DNA of 64,000 nt, from assembly GCA_006386115.1 (NCBI GenBank), contig VFIW01000012.1, forward strand, positions 310,001 through 374,000, in the 5' to 3' direction. Positions within the stretch are counted from its first letter, which is position 1, and every line of letters begins with the position of its first letter. The notes beneath the pieces are model-generated. The model did no database searches, had not been told where the DNA came from, and saw only the letters and a program-made list of their open reading frames with translations. Below are positions 10,695-24,000 of this stretch, piece by piece. Made by a program: the position numbers and the translations under genes. The DNA comes from Globisporangium splendens (taxonomy: Eukaryota; Oomycota; Peronosporomycetes; Pythiales; Pythiaceae).

Positions 10695-11968
10695 TCACAG
10701 GTCGTCGTCATCGCCGTCGGAGAGGAACCACTCAGCGTGCGAGATCTCGCCCGAAGCATGCGGCACACGTGGCGGCTCCCTGTCGGCGTCGTCCATGTCG
10801 ATATCGTCGTCAAAACCTTCCATCGAGTCTGTTCGCGGCACGCCGAGCGCGCGGAACGGCGGACTGCTCGTGCTACTGGCACTGGCGCTTCGACTGCGAG
10901 GGGGGCTCCGGTACCCCCCTGTGTCAATGCCCTTCAGTTTGTCGTCTCCTCCATCGCACTGCCGCTGAGTGGCGCTGTTGCTAGACAGCCGCTTGCTCTG
11001 CTCCTGGCGTGTAAGCGCTTCCAATTCTTGCGGCGAGAACGAGAAATAGGGCACATTCACGATGTACGGTGACGGCGGCGGCGACGGCCGTGGACGGCGA
11101 AACACCACAAGCTCATTACCAGTGACCTCACCTGCAGATGCTCTGTATCCAATAGTTTGCAACCAGATGATAAGAAGCACAATCAATTAGCTGCAATCAA
11201 CCGCATGATGGAATCAATAGCAGGGGAAAATTGTACGTACGCTTGGTTGACGACTGTAGCGTAGTGGCGAAAAACACGGTCCATGGGCTTACGTCTCGAA
11301 GAGTGGAAAAAGAAGCCCTTCATGCTGGGGACGCCGCCGTACACGAGCAATTCGCCTCGACTCGCGGCACTGTCGTCCTCTCGCTCATCGTCGTCGTTGC
11401 CGTCATCGTCGTCTCCATCCATCATATCGAAATTCGCGCTTCCATCACTCGTAGCGTATCGAACGCGACTCACACTCCTACTGCTGCTGTTGGTGCGACG
11501 GAACACGTTCTCTTTGCTGCCACTAAGACAGAGCTCTTCAAGTCGGTCAGCCAACGTGCGCTGGCGCTTCCGCGATGACGAGCCGAGTCGTGCACCAGCG
11601 CCGTTGGCCGTGAACGCGAACGCCGGATTCGAGTTGTGGCTCGCCGGCGAGCTGCTGTTGTTGTACGCTGGGACCGCAGCGGCGCCGCCTGTGCGCGCGT
11701 ACCGCTGGAAGTAATTGTACGAATTCTGGCGCATGGTCTCCGAGTCGAGCTCTTCGATCTCGAGGCTTTCTTCGCGGCGTCTGCGCACACCGTGGCGCTT
11801 CGGCGAGCGTGGCGGCGCACTGACCGCCAGCGTCACTTGCACGCTGCTGCTTGCTGCCGCATGCGCTGTGCCGCGAGCGCCGTCGCCAGGAAGAACGGTC
11901 CCTGCGCCGTTCGGGTCCATTTTCATCAATGTCATTTCCGCAATATTTAGACCCCCTAGCGAAATCAA
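10695..11968 (-). CDS. Unknown disordered, basic nuclear-type protein, two exons
   Basis: I do not recognise this protein. Two open stretches join well across one intron: exon 1 runs from 11968 and ends at about 11236 (donor GTACGT), and exon 2 begins near 11138 and ends at 10695. This gives ...HYATVVNQA joined to ASAGEVTGNELVVF in phase. The product is Ser-, Asp- and Arg-rich. It has two basic clusters (KRHGVRRRREE and SSRKRQRTLADRLEELCL) that resemble nuclear localisation signals, an acidic run (DGDDDDGNDDDERED) and an acidic C-terminus. A short ordered-looking segment (RKPMDRVFRHYATVVNQA) may be the conserved core. The start is uncertain because several in-frame ATGs occur within 36 bp. 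Convergent with GH5 copy C. Confidence 0.6.
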
Positions 11969-12392
11969 TGCGGACGTTAAGTACGCACATGCGCACTGTG
12001 CAGAAGCATCAATGTCACTATTCCATCATGTTCAATATAGTGACTATGAATAGCGTAGACCACATAATGTTGGCGATTTGGTTAAGTTCGCACTGCGTAC
12101 TTCGCACTCGTTGATCGGTCGATCATGCGATTACTGCAGTATTGTGTGCACTTGCATCAGCGCGGATTAAAAAACGAGGAGCTGCGTGCGTGCTTGCGGT
12201 GAGGAATGCGCCACTGACGCCATGGATGCGCCGTCGCTGCCTTCCGCTTCAGCGCAGTCTATAAGAGGAGCTGCCTGTGGTGCTGCGCCTGTACGGATAT
12301 TCGATCTCTGAGCAGTGCGCTGTTGTTGATTTTGCGCAGGGTCCGCAGAAAGGAAACACGAGGAGGAACGGTGACCGACCGCTGCATCGACC

Positions 12393-13634
12393 ATGGATCT
12401 ATCGAGTCTGCGGGTGAGAGATCTCACTGATATGTGCAAGAAGCTCGGTACGTCATAGCGCTACTGCTGTGTGCATTGTGCATTGTGGCGTTTGTATTGT
12501 GTGTGTACTCATTGTTTCTCTCGCCATTGGCTCTCATGAAACGCAGGGATTCGCGCGAGCGGCAAGAAAGCAGAGCTAGTGGAGCGCATTGAGGCGAATG
12601 CCGCGTATCAGAGGAGTCTGAATGGACCGAAGAAGCCAACAAAGGGAAGCAACGGCACAACGACGTCCAGCAAGCGAACAGCAAGCGGAGAGGTACATGC
12701 TCCACTTTCAGTGCCTCAGCTTATGATTATAGGTGTACGTTTGCATGCATGGAAAGCGGTGCTTAAATGGGTTGGTGTTGCAGATTATGCAGAGTGCGAG
12801 CGCGAAGAAGCAAAAGGGAGAGCGGCAAAAGGTCGTGGATGCGATCAACGAGGTCTTCAACAAGTTCCAAGGTAGTCACCCGATTTCAGTTGCTTGATTC
12901 CTGCGTCTTATACATCTGAATACAAAATTGCCCCATGTAGATGAAGAGAGCATGGATTTGATCACGGACGACGGCATCTTTGCATTCTGCGAAGAACTGG
13001 GCATTGATCCGCAGGATCCCGTCATCCTGGCGCTCAGCTGGAGCATGGAAGCTGCTGCGATGTGCGAGTTCACGCGCGCCGAGTTTGTGCGAGGCTTTGA
13101 GAGACTGAATTGCCAGAGCGTGGAGGATCTGAAGAAGAAGCTGCCGTTTTTGCGAGCCAAACTGAACGACTTGGCGGAGTTTACTCATATTTATTCAGTA
13201 CGATTTACGGAGATTTGTTGTGTGCCATGGTGAACTATTGACTGACCGTGTTTGGGCTTTACATGTCTTTGTTGATGCGGCAGTTTACGTTTGGCTTCGC
13301 AAAGGACCCGACGCAAAAGAGTCTGGCACTTGACATCGCGACGGGGCTTTGGGAGATTCTGTTGCCGAATTTCTTTCCGTTGCTGCATCATTGGCTGCAA
13401 TTTGTGAAAGCAAACTGCAGGAACTCGATTTCGAAGGACGTGTGGATGCAGGTCCTCGAGTTTGGGACGCAGATCAAACCAGATTTGAGCAATTTTGATG
13501 AAAATGGTGCATGGCCGGTGCTTCTCGACGATTTCGTGAGTCACATGCAAGAAGAGTTCAAAGAGCGTGGAGTGGACGCGGTGTTGAACGAGAAGCCGGA
13601 GGAGAGCGCGTCGGCGATGGCGATCGATGCGTGA
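12393..13634 (+). CDS. SAP-domain DCN1-like protein (cullin neddylation)
   Basis: A 298-residue protein built from five exons: 12393-12447, 12547-12692, 12784-12871, 12941-13197 and 13284-13634. All junctions are GT-AG and in phase. Residues 1-35 form a SAP-like motif (LRVRDLTDMCKKLGIRASGK...LVERIEA), normally a DNA/chromatin-binding helix pair. The rest is the Cullin-binding/PONY domain of DCN1/DCUN1D proteins (ELGIDPQDPVILALSWSMEA, EFTRAEFVRGFERL, AKDPTQKSLALDIATGLWEI, WPVLLDDFVSHM). DCN1 acts as an E3 co-factor that promotes NEDD8 transfer to cullins. The usual N-terminus of DCN1 is a UBA domain or a myristoylated end, so the SAP motif is notable. No lesion is seen. Confidence 0.9.
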
Positions 13635-13905
13635 ATGCAATGCATCAAGGGTAAAAGCATGTACTGCCGTATTGGCTGATGTACGTGGCGTCCCGTTCTG
13701 AGAGGAGAGCAATGGCAAGTGCTGCAAGCTGAGTCACTTTGTAGTCAAGCACCTAAATGACTGGCGGTCAGAATGAACAAAGTGAGTGATTCCCAATGAC
13801 AAGAAGTTGACGCGGACATGGACACAAAACTCCAAAATGTGCTCTTGTAAATGGAATGAGTCCTCTGCATGTGTAAATATGGAGTGGTTCTCGCATGATA
13901 TGCGT

Positions 13906-14900
13906 TTAAAGACTCAGCAAAGTCACTACCGTCGCCAACGTTGCTGTCAAGATGAACATGGATAAGGCTGACCTCGATCCTCCTATGTAGGCAAACAGTT
14001 CGTCAGTCAAGCACGCAAATGACTGCTCGGTTCCTGTCAAGCAAGTCAGCCAGCATATCGTGCGTACTCGAGCATATCGTGGTGCCGTTAATCGCGTGCT
14101 TATTGTCCGCACAGAGGCAGACTTTGTCCAATCTTTCACGCCGTCTGCGGTGCACGTCTTCTGGGCTTCGTCTAGGGCTTGGACGCTCGCAGTCGTGCCA
14201 AAGAGCATGTACTGCCTGTAACTCTGGAAACAGCAGCCCATGTCCTTGACAATATCGGAGCACAAGTCGTACTTTGTACCAGCATTCGCGACTAAATCTG
14301 CGAGCATGGGGACTACATCCATGCCATCAACAAGTCACTGAGAGACAACTTTTGCCCGTGAAGTTAGAATATCGAGTAAAGCTTACCGCAGTACTCTCCA
14401 TCAATCGTAGTCTGGCATGCGAGCTGGTAGGCGGCAGCAAAGAGCCGTCCGCTTGCTTCTTCGTCGCTATCGCCCTTCGAGAAGCAGTTATTGTCGAGCA
14501 GGATCTTGTATTTTCCGCTCAGCGTCGCGTAACACGAGTTGTCGCAAAGTGCCTTCTGCGCTTCGGCTGATCGGTGCAACATGATATTTTCCTTCACGAG
14601 TGCTTTGCAGTCGTTCGGGATAATCACGTTGCCCTCGACCCCGCTTGCGAGCTGGTCCTGGTTCAGCATTAGGGCATGGATTTCTTCTTCCGTCTTGACG
14701 CAGATCGCCGAGTGCTAAACCAAATTGAGGCAATCGTCAGGAAAAACCAAACCAAGGCGACTATGGGTGAGCAAAATGACACAAATATTTCGAGAGACGT
14801 ACATTTAATGCACCAAGTCCGGAAGCAGTAGTGAAGTCGCATAGAATCGGGGAGACAGCAACGACGGCGACGATGGGATGGTCAATGAAGCGTGCTTCAT
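13906..14900 (-). CDS. Cys-rich secreted, probably GPI-anchored protein (reading frame imperfect)
   Basis: An oomycete-type Cys-rich secreted protein, function unknown. A plausible model is exon 1 14803-14900, exon 2 14387-14714, exon 3 14068-14312 and exon 4 13906-14033. Exon 1 carries a hydrophobic signal-like stretch (HPIVAVVAVSPIL). Exons 2-3 hold paired Cys motifs (ALCDNSCYATL, YQLACQTTIDGEYC, YDLCSDIVKDMGCCFQSY). The C-terminus is a hydrophobic tail after a small-residue site (GGSRSALSMFILTATLATVV), as for a GPI signal. Two problems exist: the signal peptide needs one extra base near 14890 to be in frame, and a second single-base gap is implied near 14136. The last intron would be only 34 nt. 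It is either a decaying gene or a copy with sequencing indels. Confidence 0.55.
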
Positions 14901-15124
14901 GGCTCTAGGCATTCAATACTAGTCACGTTGTGCACTGGGAAGGTCACATCTTCGTGATCGGATCAGACTCAAACTGCGCGGATCTTGAGCAAGCAAATCG
15001 GACTAAATCGCACCATCTTGAGCTAAAAATATGCTTGCGCTGAACGCACTGGGGAGCTTTTAGATTCTGATCGCACTCACGATGCTTCCGATGGTGCCGC
15101 ACTCGCGCATCAAATGGTGATACC

Positions 15125-16342
15125 ATGGACAACACTTTGGCTTGGTTGTCTTCGTCGCGGTCTCCAAGAAGTCCATCTTCCTTGTCTCCGGATGCCTGCA
15201 AGCTGCCAGCTCGTGGACGTAGAAAGCGGAACGTCGTAGCGAATATCCAAAGTCAGCCCCAGCGCCACCAAGCGCAAAACGCGAACGATGCATTCCAGTC
15301 AGTCGTAGCGCTGGAAGAAGTCGTGCGGCTGGAAAATGACGCGTGCCGAGTCCAAATGGACCCCGAAGATGCGTTTGCGCTACTTCGAAAGGTCCTTGCC
15401 CCGCATGAGGTCAGCGCCAGAGGTCTGTTCTTCACCGAGCTCCTAGATGGAATCGATGTAGCATGCTGGCGAACCCTGGCGTCCGAGAATACATCCGCAC
15501 CTGGCAGGTTTTTGTTTGCAAATACATCCTCGTCACCATCACAGACTCCTCTCCGGCATTGCTATGCAAGTACTGGTGGCGCAAGCTGTGGTACTGATGA
15601 CCCGCCTTTAATGTCGCCCTCGGCTGCAGCTTCAAAGCCGATAAAGCTCCGTTTTTCAGAACTCGACCGCGGTGTCGCGGAAGTTATTCGCGAGAGAGAA
15701 ACTGCTTGCGAATCTCTCACGACCACATTGCATCAAACGATCCGACACAGCAACGAACTTCCTGGGTAAATCAGCAACCGTGAAGCCACCATTCGCAGTA
15801 TGAAGGAGACGTTCATGGCCGGATCTACTCGAGCCCTCGATTGTGAGCTTCAAGAGTCTCGGCGCTCGGCGAAATCAAAAGAGGCGCGGGACGACGTCGC
15901 TGCGTCACTGGAAGACAAGAAACAAACGCTTCGCCGACGCAGGGATCTTCGGGTCTGGGCTTGCGATGAGCTTCGTGAGGCGGTCAACGAGTCCATGACG
16001 CATGCAAATGAGCTGAAGAGAGCGATTTCGATGCTCGTAACTAAGGTCAAAAAAGAAGAATTGGCTCAAAAGTAAAGGCGAAGCGACTCGAAGGGATCAT
16101 CGCATCCGTCTCTGAGAGCAGCAAGAGTACTCCTGCTACTACTGGTGGTGCGACCGCCAGCGACCCCGTCGTAAAGATTTCATCAGAAGCAACGGTAACC
16201 CAAGGTCTCGAGAAGAAGACCCGGCTTGTCGAAGCCATTGAGCAACAGAAAGTATACTTGCGTGCTCGGACGGAGCTAGTCTTTAACGCAAGAAATGACG
16301 TCCGCGTGCTCGAGCAGAAGAAAGCTGATGTGGTGAGTGAAA
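15125..16342 (+). pseudogene. Degenerate coiled-coil gene, 5' part, split by a LINE
   Basis: The reading frame from the ATG at 15125 is rich in charged heptad-like sequence (LRFSELDRGVAEVIRERETA, EARDDVAASLEDKKQTLRRR, AISMLVTKVKKEELAQK, then KTRLVEAIEQQKVYLRARTE). No known family is recognised. An in-frame TAA at 15767-15769 interrupts it, yet the same frame continues as ISNREATIRSMKETFMAGS. At about 16073 a TAA and a shift of frame follow, after which the coiled coil goes on to EQKKADV at 16332. The sequence then runs into the 3' end of a LINE. A GTGAGT at the break could be a splice donor, so the LINE may have landed in an intron. The 3' part resumes at about 24960. Confidence 0.65.
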
Positions 16343-16448
16343 TCTTTCTTTATAAGTTGAGGTATATTTAGGTTCATCGTCGTGACCTACAATATCCATT
16401 CTCCTACCTAATCTTCATTACAAATTTCATCTAGGAGTGTAAATGTGT

Positions 16449-19400
16449 CTATAGCGCGGATTGCACTAGATCACTTCTGAATGCTAAATAATCTTTGACC
16501 ACGATGGCATGTTCTCTTGGTCCTATGTGAGGCTGCCTTGTGTTGTCCAATGACCTTGGGTCTTCCGAACTTTGCATAAGCCAATGCATGACGTCGTTGT
16601 CAAGATTCTGGGTGAGATTGTTGAATGCAGCTCTTTGAGTTGGGAAGTGAACCTGCGTTGAGGTTCTGGTGTCCATGGCTAGGTTGGCAGCTGAGTCCGC
16701 CATCTTGTTGAAGGCACGGTAGTGATGGTACCATCCTCGGATGTCGATGCAATCCGCGAGTCGTCGACTTGTCTGGTATAAACGTGCCAATCGGTGCTGT
16801 CGAGGGGACCGATGCATTCGCTGTTGGGAGATAATGAGTGCACTGTCTCCAATCACGTACAACGGTTCGAAGTGACTGCGTTGGGCTTCTCGGAGTCCAT
16901 GTATGAGACCCCAGTACTCGGCAAAGTTGTTGGTCGTGTCCTTCCTGCTATAGACCATGCTGGCAGCCCAAATTAAACTGGCTGTGTGCGAGTCCTTGTG
17001 GACACGCACGATAATGGATCCAGTCCCTCCTGGTCCTGGATTGCCGCGTGATCCACCATCGAAAAACAACAGGTAAACGCCGCGAGTATCGCTTGGAGTC
17101 AAGGGGATGGCGTCGGTTTGGCTGAGAAAGCAGTCGACATATGCCTTGAGAACTGCTGCAACCGTGTGACCGTCCGAGTCTCCAGCTTGCGCTTCAGCGA
17201 GTCGTGTGAGGTTTCGCATTCCTGCCTCTAATCTGGTCATCATGATCGCCATCTCAGCAGTCGATTCGATTGGATCCGAATCCATGCGTCGCAGATGCGC
17301 ACACCAAATGGCTTGTATGAGCGACGCGCTCATATATCGCCACAGCATGTGTGCGACGGGATAGAGATGATCTTGGAGATGTTCATTGGAGAACTTGTGT
17401 CCGATAATGTGTCTCTTGATCGTGGTCCATGCATGCCTTGGAGTATCTGGTAGATCCAGACTGAAGATCCAGATTGCGGGGTCGTGACCAGGAGTGATTC
17501 CGATCTTCGCCCATAGCGCATAAAAGTAGTTCCACGCCAGTTTGGCTTTCGGACACTCCCAGAATAGATGTTGAACAGAAGATTGGACAACTTGGGAACA
17601 TTCGGGATTCGAGCAGGATAGATCAGCTTTCTCATAGTTCCACAAGGAGAGTCGGTTGGCTTTCAGCCGGAGAAGAGTCTGAGCCGTATAAGCAGTAATC
17701 CCTGGGATGTTGTGTAATTCTCTCCATTGGATTAATTGCAGTCCACGCCACAGAGATCCTGCTGTTTGGACAGCTTTGTTGACTGCTGCATCTCGAGTAT
17801 CTTTGCCAATTTGTGTCCTCGTTGCTGCAACTTGTTGCCGATAGAAAGATCTGGTCGTATTGTATCGTCCGTTGCCACCCCATAGTTGCACGATTCTTGT
17901 GAAACGTGGATGTGCATGGAACGACACCTTCTGTCCGTTCAAGTCTCTTGTTGCCATGACGTCACAGTCCATTGCGGAGTGAACTGTATTCGTAGCTTTG
18001 ACTAGGGTCGTGTCGACGTGGGTCAGAGTTGCTTCACTGGTGTGCAGATGCCATTCGTGGTTGTAATGACGTTGCCCGTTGTACAGCCGAAGCACATTTG
18101 TTTGCTGTGGTCGATACAGAAGCTGTGGGAAGTTGGATACCAACGTAGCACATAACCGCTCGAGCGCTCGAATAGACGGCCGGGAGAATCCGGAGATTCC
18201 ACATGTTGGGATGAAGTTAAGCACTCCTGGTCTTATCCACTCCCATCGAAGTATGTCGCCCAGTTGTGCTGTTCCAACTGATAATGATGAGTGAGCAAGC
18301 TTGTATGGGGAGCCATTGGAATCAAGAAGCCACCCATCTGCAGTCGAGGTCATGTATGGCAGCCATTCTGCACAGAATGTCCCGCGTAGCTTTCGTCCTT
18401 CAGCGATGATACCTGGAAGCCTGTCAGACATTTTAGAGCTGAGGTCGATCTGGAACACATCGCCGTCCCATTGAGTCTGCACAATTGTCGACTTGAAGTG
18501 CTCGTAACACCAACGTACATTATCACGTTCTCTGGGCTCGTAGGGTCGAGAATGGAGCGACGCACATAATGCTGCGCCAGTTGTCCACATGTTATCACGA
18601 AGCTGGGGTGGCCGCCTTGGAATTGCATCGAGCGGCGTGATGTACGTCGAAGAAGCCCTTGTGTTGTGCAGCAAGATTTCCCCGATGACCTGATCGATGT
18701 GAGAGGTAGTGATTGCCCATTTGGAGACTGCTGTGGCACTCATCGTCATCAGCTCAGTTCTGATGTTGGGTACTGACAAGCCTCCATTCATTTTTTTGAG
18801 TTCAGCTTGTTCTTCCTTCATCCACGGTTTCGCAGGCTTACCATTCCTTGAGCCCCAGACAAATTGTTTCACTAGGTCGTGTAGCTGATTGACAATAGCC
18901 GTAGAGGGCCAGGAGTGCCTGGCCACGTAAAGCACTTTGGGTATGATGACGGCACTGGCAATTGCTGCGCGTTGGGCGACAGAGTGAGTTTTGAGACGCG
19001 CAAGTCGAAGTCTGACACGTAAGGCTTGGATGCACTTGGACCAGTTAATTGCATTCGAAGGCGTTTGTCCGACTTGGATGCCGAGGTAGCGGCAAAGTTC
19101 CTCACGTTGTAGCACATGAATGTCACTGACTGACTCTTCGGTAGAGCTATATTCCTTGTTCAGCGGTAATACTGCAGATTTGTGCCGATTGACTCGAAGC
19201 CCAGAAGCTGCTCCATATTTGTCCAGGATTGCAAACACGGCATTAATATCCTTGGGATCGCTAAGATAAATGGTCGTGTCGTCTGCGTATCCTCCAAGTC
19301 TGACTTCAGTTGCGCATCCTGCTGCCTGGAGTTCAACGCCGTGTATTTCGTCACTCGCTTCGATTTTCCGATAAAGAACCTCTAACGCCAAGATGAAGAG

Positions 19401-21043
19401 AAGAGGGGCCAGCGGACATCCTTGACGAATTCCGGATGTTACGTTGTACTTTCTCGACAGGAAACCGTTGACAATGAACTTGTAAGTGGTTTGAGAGTGT
19501 AACACCTTCACTAAGTGTACGAACTCCAATGGGAATCCAAGATGCTGGAGCGCTTGTGCCAGAAAGCTGCGATCAATTGAATCATAGGCTTTAGCAAAAT
19601 CAAGGAGCAACGCGATCGCTCTGGACATGGCGGGGTCGCTCGTGGCCCGCTGTTGCGCAGCCAATAACACATCGATCGTAGTTGGGATTGCTCGCCCTGG
19701 AACGAAACCAGCTTGCATGTGATGGATAAGCCAAGGGAGCACCGTTCGTAATCTGGTTGCAAATATCCGTGTGAATATTTTGTAATCAGAGTTGAGGAGT
19801 GCGATTGGCCTGTAGTCCAGCGGCGACGCAGCAGAGACAGACTTTTTTATGCAGTGAATATGTGCTTCACTGAACGAACTTGGTAGAACGCATTCGGGTA
19901 TCCACAAGTTGAAAAGTCGCTCGAATAACCCGGTAATCTCGTCACAGTGGTCTCTGTACTAGTCATTGCCGAGTTCGTCAGGACCGTGAGCTTTGCCTCT
20001 CTTGCATTTCTTCACAGCCTGTTTAATTTCACTCGAAACGATCGGTTTGAGCAGGAAGCCTAATCTGTCCGACGGAGGAATAGCTGTTCCTGGATCAAGG
20101 ATTTGATCGATGTCAGTTTGCAGAGTGGGCGCCTGTTGCATGATTGATTTCCATCCTTCTCCCATGTCGTCAGCAAGTTCTCGTGAACGCATGGGTCCGT
20201 AAGTCGCTGTGTCACCGAGTGTGAAGATAGTGTTATCTAGGAACTTGGTCGAGATGCGCTTGTAGAAGGATTTGCTCGTTTTTCGTTCATGACGCATGTG
20301 CTCCCGAAAAATGCGGTCCCGTTTTGAAGCCTGCCACTCAGATTTGCATTCTGCAATGGCACGACGAATACTCGTGGCGGTGGTAAGAAACTCTTGCGAC
20401 AACTCCACGTTATGATCACCCACCGCTCCACCAGAGTGATCGAGCATCTGCACTTCCGATTCTGAGAGGCGTCGTTGCAACCTCTGGATTTTCTTCCTGT
20501 ATCCTTGATTCAATCTAGAGCCGGTGTAGGGATGCACGAATAGGGATTCAACAAGATCGCCACTCCTCCTTTGAGCTCGGTGGAAGCTGACCAGAGAGAG
20601 AGTCTGGGATCCGACTCTTCTGATGGTTCCTGGAAACCCCAACTTCGACGAAATCTGGATTGCATTGATGCCACTTCGGTCTCCAGGACGTGCGTTTCTT
20701 GGAGAAAGACAATGTCCAATGATCCCGAGTCATCAGTCTGTCGAAAATGCGAAAACCACGCGTTCAGATTGGCGTCGGATTTGGAGAACCCCATCACATT
20801 CTGTGTGTGGAATCCAACAGTTAGCTCATGGCGAGCATTGACTGTCGCACTGCGCCTTCTGGGCAGGTGGTTGTCACGACGAGCTTGGGTTGTGGGTTGA
20901 TATGGTCGCAACGGTAGTCCATCGCCGGAATACGTTGATGTACCTTGTATTCCACGCTGTACTTCTGCCAGAGAGACAGTTGAGCCATCTCCCCCCTGCT
21001 CGCACTGAACTGCCACCAAGTACAGTGCGAGTTGAGGCACCAT
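16449..21043 (-). pseudogene. LINE ORF2: endonuclease remnant, reverse transcriptase, RNase H
   Basis: The 5' end (21043-20545) encodes the start of an exonuclease-endonuclease-phosphatase domain (GFHTQNVMGF...DIVFLQETHV...GGVAILLNPY). It then jumps, with a change of frame, to the EN-RT linker (LNQGYRKKIQRLQRRLSE), so most of the endonuclease is deleted. A TAG at 19959-19961 breaks the frame (ELGND-stop-YRDHCDEI). The reverse transcriptase follows (DYRPIALLNSDYKIFTRIFA, FVPGRAIPTTIDVL, GIRQGCPLAPLLF, catalytic LGGYADDTT). Next come a zinc-binding CSNPECSQVVQSSVQHLFWEC and a C-terminal RNase H with FDGGSRGNPGPGG and NNFAEYWGL motifs. The frame from 19958 to the stop at 16449 is otherwise open. 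RT and RNase H active-site residues are intact. Confidence 0.85.
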
Positions 21044-21051
21044 GGGTGCCT

Positions 21052-24000
21052 TTAGTTCTGATTGTGCCGCCGTTGGGCCTCCAGCTCATGCTGGTGCGCC
21101 AATAGCGACCATGATGTCGTCGTGCCCACAATCGCATCAATTGCTGGTTGAAGAGAAGACGAACGCCAATATTCTTCAGCTCGGGTTTCAGGCATAACGT
21201 GTCCAACGGTTTCGTGCTTGGGGAACATGCTTGGCAGTAGAAGACTTATCACATTGAGAATTGCCCATTTGTCTGGGTCGATGGGTCGCGAGACAGTCGC
21301 GGTCAATAGGCTATCATCTAGCTTTTCAAGTCTGTTCCACTGCTTGATGTTGTCAGTCATGAACCAACGAGCGGAGCCTTGCGGACAGGCGTCAACAGCC
21401 GTGGTCCATTTCTTACAAAAGGCTCGCACTTGCGCGCTAACTGCATCGTCGTTCGAGCGATGCCGGATTAATGCGCGTTGAGCTTGACTGTTTATGCTGT
21501 GCCCAAAATCAAGAAGCTTTTTCACTGGGAACATGCGCAAGACCTCCAGTGGAAAAGGCAGTGCACAAATGAGCGCACTTAGAGCATCCACGTGACTGGG
21601 AATCCATCCAGTCAATTTGGAGACGTCGCTTGGATCAACTGAAGGCAAGCTGAATCTTCGATTTTGTCGAGTCGCCGTGGTCCAGTCGTGCATGGCTTTG
21701 TTGTTTGCACGAAAATGCTGTCTTCGAAGGGCTTGTTCAGCAGCCGTCAATTGTTCGAGCTCCTCTTTTGATCCGACCAATCGTTCAACCAGAGACTTGC
21801 GTACTTGCCCATCGTCCTGGACAGAGTGAGACGGTGAGGAAGGAGGCGTCTCAAGTTCGCCGCTTTCACTGTCATTGGAAAAGGTTGACTCTTGACTGGC
21901 CTCGGATTGACCTGGTGTCGTTGAAGCCACTACTTTTAAAACTGAGGACGCAAGTTCTGGGATCTTTCGTGCCCGTGGCCGATTTAACGTATGAGAGTGG
22001 GAGTCTGGTTCTCGCTCCGGTTCCTGGAATCGATGTTCATCATCCGTCGACCCTGTACCTAGTCCACTGCCCATCGCCGCATTGATTTCTGGTCCGTGGC
22101 CAAAGACACCCGTTGGGTCTGCATCTCGAGATTCAGCAGAGTCAATGTGTCCAAAATCTTGGTCAGCGCTACCTGGAGTTGGCTGGTTCATCGAGGGAGG
22201 ACCGTTGCCTGCATCCTCGGTACCATTTTGACTGCGCATTTCCTGGTGAAAGGCTTTAGTCACCTCTGCTGGCAGAGGGAGAGTGGCTTGACCATTTGGC
22301 GGGGTCACAGCACCTCCCGTCAGATCTTGCAAGTGCATCGTGGAATCCATCGACGTGGAATCCGCCAAGGACATCGTGACATCGAAGTGCGAGGGATCTT
22401 CAGAGTACCCAGAGGTGGTATCAGCTGATGGCTCCGATGCTGGTTGCTGGTTTGCCGATCCATCATCTCTAGACGCTGAGGGAAATGACTTCGAGCCGGG
22501 CTGGCTCGTTCTTGATTGCTCCTCGTCTTGAGTCTGCACAGTGGGACTGTGCTCGCGGACGACATGAGCTTTGACAAACTCCCTGAGTTTCGTATAAGCA
22601 AGGTCTTGATCTCCTTGGCTTTCGGTATTCTCAGCGGGAGATGATCCTGAAGCTGCTGTCGTAGAAGCCTTGTTCCCAGCATGCTGACCGCCATCCTTGT
22701 GACCCAAATTCTTAGCTTTGGCTCGCTTCTTGAGTAAATCAAGTTGCCTTTTCGCTCGATTTTTGGTGTTCTTGGCCTCCTGAAGGATCAGAAATGCGGC
22801 TGCTGCTTCTTTTGCTGTCACACGTTGCTGTAAATCAAGTAATTCAATCTGGTGTTGGAACTGTCCAGCTTCACGATTCGCAGATGAAGATTCCTCATCA
22901 CGACCACTGGTGTCTGACTCCTTGAGTTCGTCTCGATCGAGAGCCAAACTGTGCGCTTTGGCTGAAACGTCATGGAATTTGCGTTTTGCAGTCGCAGCCG
23001 CTGCAGCAGCTGCGGTGTGCGCGGAAGACGCTTTGGACAGATGCTCCTTAGCAATGTCTAATGTTGCCTGAGCAGCGCTTAAGCGGGCGTCGATAGCAAT
23101 CTTTTGCTTCGCTTGAGTGGAGTTTGCTTGTACCCCATCAAGGACAGAATCAGCTGAAGAAAGCTTCCCAGCCAGAACGGCCACAAGTTCGAGTTCGCGC
23201 TTCTTTCGAGCCTGGAGAGCCTTGCGGTTGCTCTGACCGTTAGAAGCTTCGATACTTGTCTCTGGAGACCCGGTACCAATGCTACCAGAGCTGGCTACTG
23301 TTCCAGGAGATGTGCCAATAGCAGAAGTCAGCTTCGGAGCAGCCTTTGAGATTCCGCCTTTTGGCGCTCGTCTACCAGCTGATGCCGCGTCAGAAGCTGG
23401 ATGGGGTTGCCCTTTCGACGCCGGTGAACTCTTCACTGGTATGGTCGCTGAGGTTGAAGTCATGGATTTCATCGCCCCCTTCTGTTTCTTGAGATTGGCT
23501 GGATCGAACCATTCTGCCTCCGACGGCGTAACCGATTGAGCGTCTGTTGCAGAATTGGCCGCTGCTGTCACTGCTGCAGTGCCGGTGCTGCTATTCGAGT
23601 CAGTAGGCTGGGGCATCTCAGAGAGCAGTGCTTTCTCAATTGCCTTGGTCTTCAGGTTGGCCATGACTTTGCCCAAACTATTGGAGAGATTGCCAATGTA
23701 CTTTTGTCGGACTTCAAGAGACATGTGCTGTAGCTCAAATTTCGACATTTCCTTGGCTTGCTTGATTTCTGGTTCGAAGTCGCGATGAAATTGCATCTGA
23801 CGATCTCCAGGAGCTCGAGTACACTTGCTTTTTGGATGCGAGGGGTCGAAGCACTGAAAGCAAGGGATTCGGCTGTACCGCTGATGATGATGAACGAAGA
23901 TCGAGAGCCCTTTAGCAGAGATGTGGGTGACATCTTTGAGCTGAGGGGGACATTCCTCGGAATTGAAGATAACGACCCAGAAGTTAGAGTCGTATGCGCC

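Noticed and set aside
13240..13727. Antisense frames over the DCN1 gene's last exon.
   Set aside because: The plus strand encodes conserved DCN1 sequence; the antisense frame has no recognisable features.
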